64,000 bases of DNA from G047528255 sp047528255 (GCA_047528255.1 CP180024.1:620001-684000); one strand, 5' to 3'. Numbered from the stretch's first letter, positions 27,230 through 38,187 are shown. Notes: generated by a model from the sequence alone, not told the origin. Numbers and translations are program-made.

Positions 27230-29842
27230 TTAGACTTTGCTTTCGATCTTTCGAAAGACGATGCCTTGTTCTTTAAAGTAATCCAAAAGTACTAAACTAT
27301 TATCTATAATATTTCCTTTGAGAATCTCTTTTGAGAGGGAGTTCAACACATCGTGCTGAATGACTCGTTTTAGCGGGCGCGCTCCGAAATGAGGGTCATA
27401 GCCTTTCTCTGAAAGATATTCGATGGCTTCCGGTGTGTATTCCAAAGTGATTTCTCTTTGAGAGAGAAGCTCGGTGAGCTTTTTCAATTGCAATTGCACG
27501 ATGTGTCGGATTTCTTCTCGGGTCAAAAGTGTAAACAGAACGATTTCGTCAATGCGGTTCAAAAATTCCGGTCGTACGACATTTTTCAAGAGATCGATCA
27601 ACTGTTCTTTGATACTTTCTACTAATCGATCTGAGGAGATATTGTTTGGGCGGTCAAAATTTTCTCGGATTATATCCGCTCCGATGTTGGAGGTAATGAT
27701 GATGATGGTGTTTTTGAAATTCACCGTGCGCCCTTTGTTGTCTGTCAAACGGCCATCATCGAGCACCTGCAATAGAATATTGAAAGTGTCAGGATGGGCT
27801 TTTTCGATTTCGTCGAGAAGAATAACGGAATACGGGCGACGGCGTATAGCTTCGGTGAGTTGTCCTCCTTCGTCATAGCCTACGTATCCGGGAGGCGCTC
27901 CGATGAGTCGGCTCACTGAATGTCGCTCTTGGTATTCGCTCATATCTATGCGTACCATATTGTTTTCGTCGTCAAAGAGGTATTCAGCCAGGGCTTTAGC
28001 TAATTCCGTTTTTCCTACGCCTGTAGTTCCCATGAACAGGAAGGAACCTATGGGGCGTTTTTCGTCTTGCAGACCTGCGCGTGAGCGTCGTATAGCGTCG
28101 GATACTGCTTCTATGGCTTGATTTTGTCCGATGATGCGATGGTGTAATTCGTCTTCGAGTCCGATAAGTTTTTCGCACTCACTTTGCAACATTTTTGTCA
28201 CCGGGATTCCAGTCCATTTGGAGACTACTTCTGCAATGTCTTCTCGGGTAACTTCCTCTTGAATCATTTTTTTGTCTCGATATTTCCGGTGGAGTTTTTC
28301 TTCCAGAGTCTTGGCCTTTATTTCTTCTTCTTTGATCTTTCCGTATCTGAGTTCGGCTACCTTGCCGTAATCTCCGGTACGTTCAGCTTGTTCGGCTTCA
28401 AATTTGAAACCTTCGATATTTTCTTTGGCTTTTTGTATATCTTCCACCAATTCTTTTTCTCCTTGCCATTTGGCGTTGAGCTCGTTGCGATCTTCATTAA
28501 GCTGGAAGAGTTCGCCTTTAAGCTCAGCGAGTTGTTTTTCGTCGTTTTCTCTCTTGATAGCTTCGATTTGAATTTCGAGCTGCATGATTTTACGATCCAA
28601 AGTGTCGAGCTCCTCGGGTTTGGAATTGATCTCCATGCGGAGTTTGGAAGCGGCTTCGTCGATAAGGTCGATGGCTTTATCGGGTAGAAATCTTTCGCTG
28701 ATGTAACGTTGAGAAAGTTCTACCGCGGAAATGATAGCTTCATCTTTGATGCGGACTTTATGATGGGTCTCGTATTTTTCTTTAATGCCGCGCAGGATAG
28801 ATATGGCAGATGTGGTGTCTGGTTCGTCGACATAGACTTGTTGAAATCTCCGTTCGAGAGCTTTGTCTTTTTCAAAATACTTCTGATACTCGTTGAGTGT
28901 GGTGGCTCCGATAGTTCGCAGCTCTCCTCGCGCCAGGGCAGGTTTGAGAATGTTTGCGGCATCCATGGCTCCTTCACCGCCTCCGGCTCCTACAAGAGTA
29001 TGGATTTCGTCCATGAACAAGATGATTTTTCCGGTGGATTGGATTACTTCTTTGATTACACCTTTGAGTCGTTCTTCAAATTCTCCTTTGTATTTAGCGC
29101 CAGCGATCACTGCTGATATGTCTAGTGAAAAAACTTCTTTGTCTCTCAGGTTTTCGGGAACATCACCGTTGATAATGCGATGGGCCAAGCCTTCGGCGAT
29201 AGCTGTTTTCCCTACACCGGGCTCTCCGATGAGGATGGGGTTATTTTTGGTGCGTCGGGACAGGATTTGCAGTACGCGCCGGATTTCTTCATCGCGTCCA
29301 ATGACAGGGTCGAGTTTGCCTTCGCGGGCCAATTGGTTGAGATTTTTAGCATACTCAGCTAGGGAATTATAGGTTCTCTCAGAAGATTGGGAGGTGACGT
29401 TTCCGTCTTTTTTTCGAATTTCTTCAATAATTTTCTTAAGGTCTTTTTCGACGATCCCTTGTTCTTTCAGAAACTGGGAAGTGGCGTCTCCGCTTTTTAA
29501 AATGGCCCAGAGTAAGTGTTCGATAGAGATGAATTCGTCATTTAGTTCTTTGGCAAGTGTTTCGGCATCGTTAAATACTTGTATAGCCTGTATACTCAGA
29601 TGTTGTGTTAAGGAACCTCTAACTTTTGGGAGATTGTTCATCAGTCGATCCAAACCTTGATCGAGGGATTGAAGGCTAGCTTTAAGTTTTTTCAGTATGA
29701 AGGGTATAAAGTTTTCGTCGACTTTTATTATACCCTTGAGAATATGGGATGAGTCGATTGATTGGTGGCTTTGGGTCAGAGCTATTTGTTGGGCTTGTTG
29801 TATAGCCTCTTGTGATTTTATTGTTAACTTATTTATATTCAT
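27230..29842 (-). CDS. clpB: ATP-dependent disaggregase ClpB
   Basis: This Hsp100 hexamer rescues aggregated proteins together with DnaK. The 870-aa protein has a Clp N domain (residues 1-145), Walker A GEPGVGKT at 206-213 and NBD1 with LFMDEIHTLVGAGG, a coiled-coil middle domain (~410-520), and NBD2 with GTTGVGKTELAKALAEY, VILLDEIEKAHPD and GARPLKRVIQ. All key motifs are intact and the length is usual. It lies downstream of and co-directional with the carboxylase gene, 144 bp away. An inverted repeat TCTGAT-TCAG-ATCAGA (29875-29890) lies in its leader. A weak A/T-run hairpin around 27176-27196 may end the transcript. Confidence 0.97.
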   Translation of the reverse strand: MNINKLTIKSQEAIQQAQQIALTQSHQSIDSSHILKGIIKVDENFIPFILKKLKASLQSLDQGLDRLMNNLPKVRGSLTQHLSIQAIQVFNDAETLAKELNDEFISIEHLLWAILKSGDATSQFLKEQGIVEKDLKKIIEEIRKKDGNVTSQSSERTYNSLAEYAKNLNQLAREGKLDPVIGRDEEIRRVLQILSRRTKNNPILIGEPGVGKTAIAEGLAHRIINGDVPENLRDKEVFSLDISAVIAGAKYKGEFEERLKGVIKEVIQSTGKIILFMDEIHTLVGAGGGEGAMDAANILKPALARGELRTIGATTLNEYQKYFEKDKALERRFQQVYVDEPDTTSAISILRGIKEKYETHHKVRIKDEAIISAVELSQRYISERFLPDKAIDLIDEAASKLRMEINSKPEELDTLDRKIMQLEIQIEAIKRENDEKQLAELKGELFQLNEDRNELNAKWQGEKELVEDIQKAKENIEGFKFEAEQAERTGDYGKVAELRYGKIKEEEIKAKTLEEKLHRKYRDKKMIQEEVTREDIAEVVSKWTGIPVTKMLQSECEKLIGLEDELHHRIIGQNQAIEAVSDAIRRSRAGLQDEKRPIGSFLFMGTTGVGKTELAKALAEYLFDDENNMVRIDMSEYQERHSVSRLIGAPPGYVGYDEGGQLTEAIRRRPYSVILLDEIEKAHPDTFNILLQVLDDGRLTDNKGRTVNFKNTIIIITSNIGADIIRENFDRPNNISSDRLVESIKEQLIDLLKNVVRPEFLNRIDEIVLFTLLTREEIRHIVQLQLKKLTELLSQREITLEYTPEAIEYLSEKGYDPHFGARPLKRVIQHDVLNSLSKEILKGNIIDNSLVLLDYFKEQGIVFRKIESKV

Positions 29843-29986
29843 AGTAATTATGGGTTAATAATCTTTTGATCGCTTCTGATTCAGATCAGATTCCAAGATT
29901 TTATTTAAAATAAATAAAGATTTTTTATCTGATTTATTTGAAATAATTCACTCGAATAATAACAAAAAGACATGTTTTATTTTTTT

Positions 29987-31615
29987 TCAAGTTTGGATTA
30001 TGCCCAGGTTGAATTTCTCTCGGATTGGGGAATGATTGGCTGCCTCGATTCCAAGGCTGATCCACAAGCGAGTGTCTAGGGGGTCGATGATGGCATCTGT
30101 CCACAATCGTGCGGCAGCGTAATGGGGGGTGGTCTGTCGTTGATAGTCTTCGGTTATTTTTTTCAAAAGTTGTTCTTCAACGGCTTTGTTCAATTTTTCT
30201 CCTTTGGAGGTTAAACGTTTTTTTTTGATTTGAAGCAAAACCTGAGCTGCTTGCGGGCCTCCCATGACGGCTAATTCAGCTGAAGGCCAAGAGACAATCA
30301 GTCGAGGGTCGTACGCCTTACCGCACATGGCATAGTTACCTGCACCATAAGAGTTTCCGATGAGAATGGTGAACTTGGGGACTACTGAGTTGGCCACAGC
30401 ATTGACCATTTTTGCGCCGTCTTTGATGATGCCTCCGTGTTCGGCTCTTGACCCTACCATAAAGCCTGTCACGTCTTGCAGAAAAACCAGGGGGATTTTT
30501 TTTTGGTTGCAGTTAGCGATGAACCGTGCTGTTTTGTCTGCTGAGTCGGAGTAGATCACGCCACCAAATTGCATTTCTTTTTTTACGGTTTTGGTTATCT
30601 TACGTTGGTTGGCTACGATACCTACAGCCCATCCGTCTATTCGAGCATAGCAGCATATTATGGCTTTTCCGTAGTCAGCTTTGTATTCTTCGTAAAAGGA
30701 ACCATCGATCAAATGGTTTAAGATCTCATGCATGTCGTAGGATTCGGTACGGGAAACTGGCAAGAGACCGTAGATTTTTTGTGGGTTTTTCTTGGGAAGG
30801 GTGGGATGTTTTCGGTTGAATCCAGCTTTTTCGAAGTTTCCGAATTTTTCGATGATATTTTTGATTTTGTCTAGGGCTTCTTTGTCATTTTTGGCTTTGT
30901 AATCGGTAACTCCAGAGATTTCGCAATGGGTGGTTGCTCCTCCGAGTTGTTCGTTGTCGATATCTTCTCCGATGGCGGCTTTTACGAGGTAGGAGCCGGC
31001 TAAAAAGATAGTCCCGGTTTTTTCTACGATCAGAGCTTCATCGCTCATGATAGGGAGGTAGGCTCCGCCTGCTACACAGTTTCCCATGACTGCCGCGATC
31101 TGGGGAATACCTAAGGCACTCATCCGGGCGTTGTTTCTGAAAATACGACCAAAATGTTCTTTGTCAGGGAAAATTTCGTCTTGCATGGGGAGGTAAACGC
31201 CGGAGCTATCAACTAAATAGATGATAGGTAGTCGGTTTTCCATAGCAATCTCTTGTGCACGTAGATTTTTCTTGGCGGTGATAGGGAACCATGCTCCGGC
31301 TTTTACCGTTGCGTCATTGGCTACGACGAGGCATAATCTGTTTTTAATATATCCGAGCTTTACAATAACGCCTGCTGCGGGGCATCCTCCGTGGACTTCG
31401 TACATTTCGTAGCCGGCGAAGGCTCCGATTTCGATGGATGGACGGTCTTTTTCGAGTAGATAAGCGATACGCTCTCGGGCAGTCATCTTTCCTTTGGAGT
31501 GTTCTTTTTCAATCTTTTGTTTGTCAACACCTTGTTTGATCTGTTTGAGCTTCCGATTGAGTTCGGAAACCAAAAGTTTATTGTGATTTTCTCTTTGGTT
31601 GAATAAAATGTGCAC
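29987..31615 (-). CDS. Acyl-CoA carboxylase, carboxyltransferase (beta) subunit
   Basis: It transfers CO2 from carboxy-biotin to an acyl-CoA. The 542-aa protein has the two crotonase-like halves: VVANDATVKAGAWFPIT and MSALGIPQIAAVMGNCVAGGAYLP in the N half, FLQDVTGFMVGSRAEHGGIIKDG and GNSYGAGNYAMCGKAYDPR in the C half. It is closest to the methylcrotonyl/propionyl-CoA type of Bacteroidota. It starts with GTG at 31615, and the following MHILFNQRENHNKLLVSELN matches the normal family beginning. No biotin-carrying alpha subunit is in this window, so the substrate is open. Confidence 0.9.
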   Translation of the reverse strand: MHILFNQRENHNKLLVSELNRKLKQIKQGVDKQKIEKEHSKGKMTARERIAYLLEKDRPSIEIGAFAGYEMYEVHGGCPAAGVIVKLGYIKNRLCLVVANDATVKAGAWFPITAKKNLRAQEIAMENRLPIIYLVDSSGVYLPMQDEIFPDKEHFGRIFRNNARMSALGIPQIAAVMGNCVAGGAYLPIMSDEALIVEKTGTIFLAGSYLVKAAIGEDIDNEQLGGATTHCEISGVTDYKAKNDKEALDKIKNIIEKFGNFEKAGFNRKHPTLPKKNPQKIYGLLPVSRTESYDMHEILNHLIDGSFYEEYKADYGKAIICCYARIDGWAVGIVANQRKITKTVKKEMQFGGVIYSDSADKTARFIANCNQKKIPLVFLQDVTGFMVGSRAEHGGIIKDGAKMVNAVANSVVPKFTILIGNSYGAGNYAMCGKAYDPRLIVSWPSAELAVMGGPQAAQVLLQIKKKRLTSKGEKLNKAVEEQLLKKITEDYQRQTTPHYAAARLWTDAIIDPLDTRLWISLGIEAANHSPIREKFNLGIIQT

Positions 31616-31668
31616 GACTGATTTTTTGGCACCTAAAGCTAGCCATTTTATGGAATAATTGATAGTGG

Positions 31669-31853
31669 GAAATCATTATTTTAAGGTGAATTACGTTTAT
31701 TTAGTCTCCTAGATCAGTTCTCATTAGAAAACGATGAAGATTTAATCTTTCATATTTTATTCGAAATAACTATTGATTAGGAATTAATTAATCACATTTA
31801 TTTTTATGAACAGCTCATAATGATCCCAGGGGGAACGATATAAATCATAAACC
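31669..31853 (-). mobile_element. IS5-family element, 3'-terminal fragment
   Basis: It begins with a degraded right terminus (GAAATCATTATTTTAAGG) and stops after ~185 bp where a fresh right terminus begins. Confidence 0.8.
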
Positions 31854-32723
31854 GAGACCATTGTGTTAATGGTCTATTACATTTATTCATCCATCCTAGA
31901 TGGCTTCGTTAGAGAAAATGTAGATCTTAGTCTTTCATATTGCATTCAAAATACTGTTGATTATAAGTTAATTAACTTATATTTATTCTTACTAGAAAGC
32001 CCATAATAATTCCAGGGCTACGATACAAATTATGCGCCATAGACTCCATAAGATGCTGGGCATGCACACGAGCTAATCCTTTGTAACGAGCCTTTCCTAA
32101 TCAAAACCAACGATTTATACTGCCAAAAGTGCGTTCTACTACCTATCAGGTTTACTCACTAATTTGTTGAATAATATAGCTACCCTACTTAAGAGAGGGT
32201 TCCTATGGAATTTATTCTGTATACGGTCTTTAATTCCTCTACTATGAAAGTGAGACACGTTGGCAAGCAGTTGGTAACCTTTGTCTACATATACTTCTCT
32301 GGGGGTTTATATCCTAGTTTTCTTATTAATGGATTTAGCCCTCTACTATCATACTCATTGGCGGCTACGCTATCTACTGCTAGTATCATTCCATTTTTAT
32401 CCACCTCTATGTTCTTTTTGTATCCGTAGTAGCGTTTACCTGATTCTTGATCCATTTTCCTTGAATATCTACTCCTGATTGAGTCTCTTTTTTTTACCCT
32501 TGCTTTTTTTTGACTGATTTGATTTTCCCTCTTCCTTCCGATCCTCCACTACGTAGGTAGGATCTTCCTTGGAAGCAAGGCGACTCACTTTAATACTGGT
32601 ATCTACTATCACTCCTTTTTTAACTATCGCCTGATGCATTTCTAATTTCTTATTGATCTTTATCAGTAAACGCTCATATTCTTTTTTGGATACTATTTCA
32701 TTTCGAAATCTGCATAGAGTCGT
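31854..32723 (-). mobile_element. IS5-family element, 3' two-thirds
   Basis: Right terminus GAGACCATTGTGTTAATGG at 31854. It is cut at 32723 within the HTTLCRFRNE coding region, exactly where a plus-strand left terminus starts. Confidence 0.87.
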
Positions 32724-33128
32724 GAGAACGTTGCATGAGAGAAGGAGGTTAAAGTATTTGTAAATCAATATATTCTTTCGTATATTTGGAATAGAAAATA
32801 AAAAATCCGGCTCTATGCTCAGAAGCACCGCTCAAATAAGCCTTAGTGAATTATATATAAAGCCTTCTACCAGAAGGAGTTGTTGTTTAAAAGCTTAAAC
32901 ACCTTGATCTACTGGGAAGGGATGGAAAAAGAAATAAAAAAATATATCAAAAAGACCAGGAAATAAAAGACCAACCTGCTTACAGTGGAATATTGTTATT
33001 TACGATGATGCTTTTGAGTCACTGGTATGATCTTAGTGATATAGAAACGGAGAATTAATGAAAGAATCTTTTAACTTCATGATCTTTTACGCTTTTCGAT
33101 TGGAAAATCAGATTCCAGATCATACGAC
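32724..33128 (+). mobile_element. IS5-family element, 5' third
   Basis: Left terminus GAGAACGTTGCATGAGAGA; cut at 33128 at CATACGAC, the same internal point (ACGAC) at which the preceding minus fragment is cut. The two look like complementary halves in opposite orientation. Confidence 0.87.
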
Positions 33129-34404
33129 GAAACCATTGTGTTAATAGTGGATTACGTTTATTCAGCCCCCTATATGGGGCTCGTTAGAGAAAACGTAGAT
33201 TTAGTTTTTCACATTCTGTTCGAAAAATATTAATTATAAATTAATTAATTATATCTATTTTTATGAACAGCTCATAATAATTCCAGGGACACGATACAAA
33301 TTATCCGTCATATCTTCCATAAGATGCTGGGCCTGCACACAAGCTAATCCTTTGTAACGAGACTTTCCGGATCCAAACCAACGATTTATACTGCCAAAAG
33401 TACGTTCTACTACCCATATCGGATAGTACTCGCTAATTTATTGAATAATATAGCTATCCTACTTAAGGAATGGTTCCTATAGGCATTCTTCTGTATACGG
33501 TATTTGATACCTCGACTATAAAAGTAAGACACGTTGACTGGTACTTGGTAACATTTGTCTGCATATATTTCTCTGGATTTATATCCTAGTTTGCTTATTA
33601 ATGGATTTAGCCCTATACTATCATACTTATATTAGTTGCTACGGCTATGTACAGATGTATCATCCTATTTTTATCCACCCCTATGTGCTTCTTGTTTCCT
33701 TAGTAGAGTTTACCTGATTTTTTGAGAGATTTTCCTTGAGTGTCTACTCTTGATTGAGTCTCCTTTTTTACTCTTGCTTTTCTTTGAGTGATTTGCTTTT
33801 CGCCCATCTTCCTTCCGATCTTCCACCACGTAGGTAGAAGATCTCTTGGGAGCAAAGGGTTTCACTGTAATACTGGACATCTACTGTCACTCCTATTTTA
33901 ACTATAGCCTGAAGTTTTTCTAATTCCTTATTGATCTTTTTCAATAAGCTCCCATATGCCTTTTTGGCTACTGTTTCATTGCGAAATTTGCATAGAATCG
34001 TATGATTTGGAATCTGATCTTTCAATCGAAAACCACAAAAGCGCATGCCGCTCAATGATTCTTTCAACAATTCTTCCGTTCCTACATCACTGAGATCATA
34101 CCAGTGACTCAAAAGCATCATTTTAAATAAAGATATTCCAATGTAAGCAGGTTTACCTTTATTCCCTGGCCTTTTTTATATATTTTTCATACTTTCTTTT
34201 TATATCCCTTCCCAGTGGATCAAGGTTTTTAAGCTTTAAAAAGCTAACTATTTCTGATAGAGCGTTTTATATATAATTCACTAAGGCTTATTTGAGCGGT
34301 GCTTCTGAGTATAGAGCCGAATTTTTTCATTTTATACTCCAAATATACGAAATAATATATTGATTTAAAAATATTTTAACCTAATTCTCCCATGCGACGT
34401 TCTC
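33129..34404 (-). mobile_element. IS5-family element, full length, decayed
   Basis: Right terminus GAAACCATTGTGTTAATAG at 33129, left terminus GCGACGTTCTC at 34404. The longest transposase piece is 33768-34121. Confidence 0.9.
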
Positions 34405-34771
34405 AGACCTTATACAGAAGAAAGCTTATAGGACTCATACCTTAAGTAAGGTAACTATATTATTCATATATAATTAGTAACTAAACCCCGATGGGTAGTA
34501 GAACCTACTTTTGACAGTATAAAAAGTTGGTTTGGATCAGGAAAGGCTCGTTACAAAGGATTAGCTCGTTGCCCAACATCTTATGGATGTTATAGCGTAT
34601 AATTTGTATCGTGTCCCCGACATTATTATCGCTTTTCATAAAAAAAATATATAATTAATTTATAATCAATAGTATTTTGAATAAAATATAAAAAACTAAA
34701 TCTCCATTGTATCTAATGAAGACGATCTAATATGACTGAATAAATGTATTCAATATTAATATAATGGTTCC
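34405..34771 (+). mobile_element. IS5-family element, 3' fragment
   Basis: It starts at the RIQKKAYRN coding region and ends at a degraded right terminus ATAATGGTTCC. Confidence 0.82.
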
Positions 34772-34826
34772 GAAATAATGTGTTATTTTACATTTTTTTA
34801 ATCATATTCTCTCATGCAACGTTCTC
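34772..34826 (-). mobile_element. IS5-family element, 5'-end remnant
   Basis: About 50 bp ending in TCTCATGCAACGTTCTC, the left terminus. It is the last IS piece before prfC. Confidence 0.65.
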
Positions 34827-34899
34827 ATCTCGATCTTCTTCTAAAAGAGCCTTCTAGAACCTAGATATAAAAATATTTCTTCTTATACCTCGTAAAGGT

Positions 34900-36525
34900 T
34901 TACGATTTTTCTATCGTATAGAGGGTCTCTACCGGGTGAATCTTTTCGCTGGTGAAGCGCAATCGCACTTTGGGATATTTTTTTTGTGCCATTTCGATGC
35001 TGAAGGCCGATTCGGCCAGAAATACCGGTTGTCCTTCTTTATCTTCAGCCAAGAAGCTTTGTTTGATTCGTTTGAATTCCTGAAAATGTAGTTCTTTTTC
35101 ATCGTCAACCTCTATCCAACAAGCTTTATAAACGGACAGAGGCTCGTAGGTGCATTTAGCCCCGTATTCATGTTCGAGACGGTATTGGATCACGTCGTAT
35201 TGCAGTGCTCCTACGGTACCGATGATTTTTCTTCTGGTTTTTTCGAGCGTGAAAAGCTGTGCTACACCTTCATCCATCAGTTGGTTAATGCCCTTTTCAA
35301 GCTGTTTAGATTTCATCGGGTCGACATTGTTAATGTATCGGAAGTGTTCGGGGGAGAAACTCGGGATCCCATTGAATCGGAGGATTTCTCCTTCGGTGAG
35401 TGTGTCGCCTATTTTAAAATTTCCAGTGTCGTGTAATCCGATAATATCTCCCGGAAAGCTTTGCTCAACAAGCTGTTTTTTTTCGGCAAAAAAGGTATTG
35501 GGGTTGGCGTATTTGAATTTTTTTCTCAAGCGTACATGTAAATAAGACGTGTTGCGTTTGAAGACGCCTGAAGCTATTTTCAAGAAAGCAATACGATTGC
35601 GGTGTTTCGGATCCATGTTGGCGTGGATCTTGAAAATAAAGCCGGTGAAGGATTCTTCCTCGGCTCTTATCAGGCGTTTTTCACCGGCTTTGGGAAGCGG
35701 AGCGGGAGCGATTTCAATGAAGGCGTCCAATAGTTCACGTATACCGAAATTGTTCAATGCCGAACCGAAAAAAACTGGTTGCAATTCCGCTTTCAAATAA
35801 GCTTCTCGTTCAAATAGAGGATATACTTCGCGGATAAATTGTAAATCCTCTCGCAATTTTTCTGCCGCATCATTCCCTATGTATATGTACAATTTCGGAT
35901 CGTGGAGATCTATCAATTCGATAGCAGTCTCTATTTTTTGCTTTTTTTTTCCAGAAAAGAGCAAAATATTTTTCTTCCATAGGTTATAGATACCTTGAAA
36001 GTCAATCCCCATACCGATAGGCCAGGAAAGCGGAACGATGTTAAAGCCTAATTTCTCTTCCAAGTCATCGAGAAGATTAAAGGCTCCTTTGCCATCTCGA
36101 TCAAGTTTATTGATAAATACGATGATCGGGATGTTACGCATCCGACATACTTCTACCAATTTTTCGGTCTGTTCTTCTACGCCTTTCGCTACATCTATCA
36201 CAACGATGACGCTATCAACGGCTGTGAGAGTGCGGAAGGTTTCTTCCACGAAATCTTTGTGCCCCGGAGTGTCTAATATGTTAATTTTCTTGTTTTTATA
36301 TTCAAAACTCAATACCGAGGTGCTTACCGATATACCGCGCTGGCGTTCGATCTCCATAAAATCGGATGCGGCGGATCTTTTAACTTTATTGCTTTTTACT
36401 GCTCCGGCTTCTTGTATAGCTCCCCCAAAAAGCAAAAATTTTTCAGTCAAGGTCGTCTTTCCCGAATCAGGATGTGAGATTATTCCGAAAGTCTTTCGGC
36501 GCGCGATTTCTTCTTTAAAGTCCAT
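34900..36525 (-). CDS. prfC: Peptide chain release factor 3
   Basis: RF3 is a GTPase that recycles RF1/RF2 after termination. The 541-aa protein starts MDFKEEIARRKTFGIISHPD, with P-loop SHPDSGKTTLTEK (family usually SHPDAGKTT), RGISVS, DTPGHKDFVEE and NKLDRDGK in order, then the RF3-specific domains 2 and 3. I prefer ATG 36525 over the upstream TTG 36555 because relatives start just before the EEIxRRRTF segment and because a -7 box overlaps the TTG. It is a single-gene unit between two IS clusters. Confidence 0.95.
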   Translation of the reverse strand: MDFKEEIARRKTFGIISHPDSGKTTLTEKFLLFGGAIQEAGAVKSNKVKRSAASDFMEIERQRGISVSTSVLSFEYKNKKINILDTPGHKDFVEETFRTLTAVDSVIVVIDVAKGVEEQTEKLVEVCRMRNIPIIVFINKLDRDGKGAFNLLDDLEEKLGFNIVPLSWPIGMGIDFQGIYNLWKKNILLFSGKKKQKIETAIELIDLHDPKLYIYIGNDAAEKLREDLQFIREVYPLFEREAYLKAELQPVFFGSALNNFGIRELLDAFIEIAPAPLPKAGEKRLIRAEEESFTGFIFKIHANMDPKHRNRIAFLKIASGVFKRNTSYLHVRLRKKFKYANPNTFFAEKKQLVEQSFPGDIIGLHDTGNFKIGDTLTEGEILRFNGIPSFSPEHFRYINNVDPMKSKQLEKGINQLMDEGVAQLFTLEKTRRKIIGTVGALQYDVIQYRLEHEYGAKCTYEPLSVYKACWIEVDDEKELHFQEFKRIKQSFLAEDKEGQPVFLAESAFSIEMAQKKYPKVRLRFTSEKIHPVETLYTIEKS

Positions 36526-36552
36526 GGATAAAGGTCGTTTTTTAGATGCTTG

Positions 36553-36560
36553 CAAAGATA
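36553..36560 (-). promoter_or_regulatory. Possible -7 box for prfC
   Basis: The minus strand reads TATCTTTG (TAnnTTTG), 27 nt upstream of the prfC ATG. No TTTG at the expected spacing, so the -33 element is weak or missing. Confidence 0.4.
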
Positions 36561-36621
36561 CTTGGTTGGCCGGAAACTTTTTTAAGTATGGTTAAAAAAA
36601 AGGCTTTAGGTTGGGTCCCCC

Positions 36622-36670
36622 TCCCTGAAAAGGGATAGAATAAGGTGCCCCTTTTGGGGTTTTCTATCCC
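36622..36670. other. Overlapping alternative stem-loops, unexplained
   Basis: GGGATAGAA (36632-36640) and TTCTATCCC (36662-36670) form a perfect 9-bp stem enclosing CCCC-TTTT-GGGG. The same GGGA can instead pair with TCCCT (36622-36626) over a GAAA loop. This gives two mutually exclusive hairpins. It lies upstream of the presumed prfC promoter, so it is not obviously a prfC leader; it may be the terminator of a gene that has been lost. Confidence 0.5.
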
Positions 36671-36733
36671 CAAGGAATTCCGATAATGATGCTATCCAAT
36701 AGCACAGAGAAAAATAGAGGCGAAAGAAAAATC

Positions 36734-36755
36734 GAGATCATTGTTTTAATGATGA
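36734..36755 (-). mobile_element. IS5-family right-terminus remnant
   Basis: GAGATCATTGTTTTAATGATG resembles the IS right end; only about 22 bp remain. Confidence 0.5.
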
Positions 36756-36773
36756 GACAACATTTCATTAACT

Positions 36774-36912
36774 GAGAACGTTGCGTAAGCAAAATTGTTT
36801 TAAATAATTATAAATTAATATATTATTTCGTCTATTTGGAATAGAAAATAAAAAATCCGGCTCTATGCTCAGAAGTACTTCGAAATAACCTTTAGCAAAC
36901 TGTATATAGAAC
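36774..36912 (+). mobile_element. IS5-family element, 5'-terminal fragment
   Basis: Left terminus GAGAACGTTGCGTAAG through the ..SELYIER coding start, then interrupted by the next copy at 36913. Confidence 0.82.
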
Positions 36913-38174
36913 GATACCATTGTGTTAATGGTGGATTACCTTTATTCACCTCTTAGGTGGTATTCGTTAGAGACGATGTAGATTTAGTCTTTCATATTGT
37001 ATTTTAAAACTACTGATTATAAATTAATTAATTATATTTATTTTTATGAAAAGCTCATAATAATACCACGGGCACAATACAAATTATGCGCCATAACCTC
37101 CATAAGATCCTGGGGAACGAGCTAATCCTTTGTGACGAGCCTTGCCTGATCTAAACCTACGCTTTATACTACCAAAAGTACGTTCTACTACCCATCGGTT
37201 TTACTCACTAATTTGTTGAATAATATAGTTATCCTACTTAAAGAACGCTTCCTATAGCCTTTCTTATGTATACGGTCTTTGATGACTCGACTATGAAAGT
37301 AAGACACGTTGGCTAGAACTTGGTAACCTTTGTCTGCATATACTTCTCTGGGCTTATATCCTAGTTTGCTTATTAATTGCTTTATCCCTCTACTATCATG
37401 CTTATTGGCTGCTAACGCTATGTACAGCTAATATCATTCCATTTTTATCCATCCCTATGTGCTTCTTATCCGTACTAGAGTTTACCTGATTTCTTGATCC
37501 ATTTTTCTTGAGTGTCTACTCCTTATTGAGTCTCTTTTTTTACCCTTGCTTTTCTTTGATTGATTTGCTTTTGCCCCTCTTCCTTCCGATCCTCTCCTAC
37601 GTAGGGAGGAACGCCCTTGTGAGAAAAGGGGCTCACTGTAATACGAGCATCTACTATCACTCGTGTTTTAAGTATCGCCTGATTCTTTATCTAATGCCTT
37701 ATTGATCTTTTTCAGTAAACGCTCATATGCCTTTTTTTCTACTATTTCATTTCGAACTCTACATAGAGTCGTATGATTTGGAATCTGATCTTCTAATCGA
37801 AAACCACAAAAACTCATGCAGCTGAAGGATTCTTTAACCAATTCTTCCGTTCCTACATCACTTAGATTATACCAGTGACTCAAAAGCATCATCTTAAATA
37901 ACAATATTCCACTGTAAGCAGGTTGGCATTTTATTCCCTGGCCTTTTTAATATATTTTTCTTATTTCTTTCCCATCCTTTCCAAATGGATCAAGGTGTTT
38001 AACCTTTTGAAAAACTCACTCCTTCTGTAAAAAGGGCCATATATAGTTCACTAAAGATTATTTGTTCGGTTCTTCTGAGCATAGAGCCGAATTTTTTATT
38101 TCCTACTCCAAAATATACGAAACAATATATTGATTTATAAATATTTTAAACGCCTTCTCCCATGCAACATTCTC
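36913..38174 (-). mobile_element. IS5-family element, full length, decayed
   Basis: Right terminus GATACCATTGTGTTAATGG at 36913; left terminus CAACATTCTC at 38174. The best transposase piece is 37668-37904. Confidence 0.9.
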
Positions 38175-38187
38175 AAAACATAAAATC

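Noticed and set aside
28184..29116. Long plus-strand frames inside clpB
   Set aside because: They are antisense shadows of clpB; Phe/Ser/Asp-rich low-complexity translation without motifs.
29875..29890. Inverted repeat TCTGAT-TCAG-ATCAGA in the clpB leader as a heat-shock operator
   Set aside because: Too short and unlike CIRCE or other heat-shock operators I know; mentioned only in the clpB entry.
36526..36555. TTG start extending prfC by 10 residues
   Set aside because: It overlaps the -7-like box, and RF3 proteins begin near the ATG at 36525.
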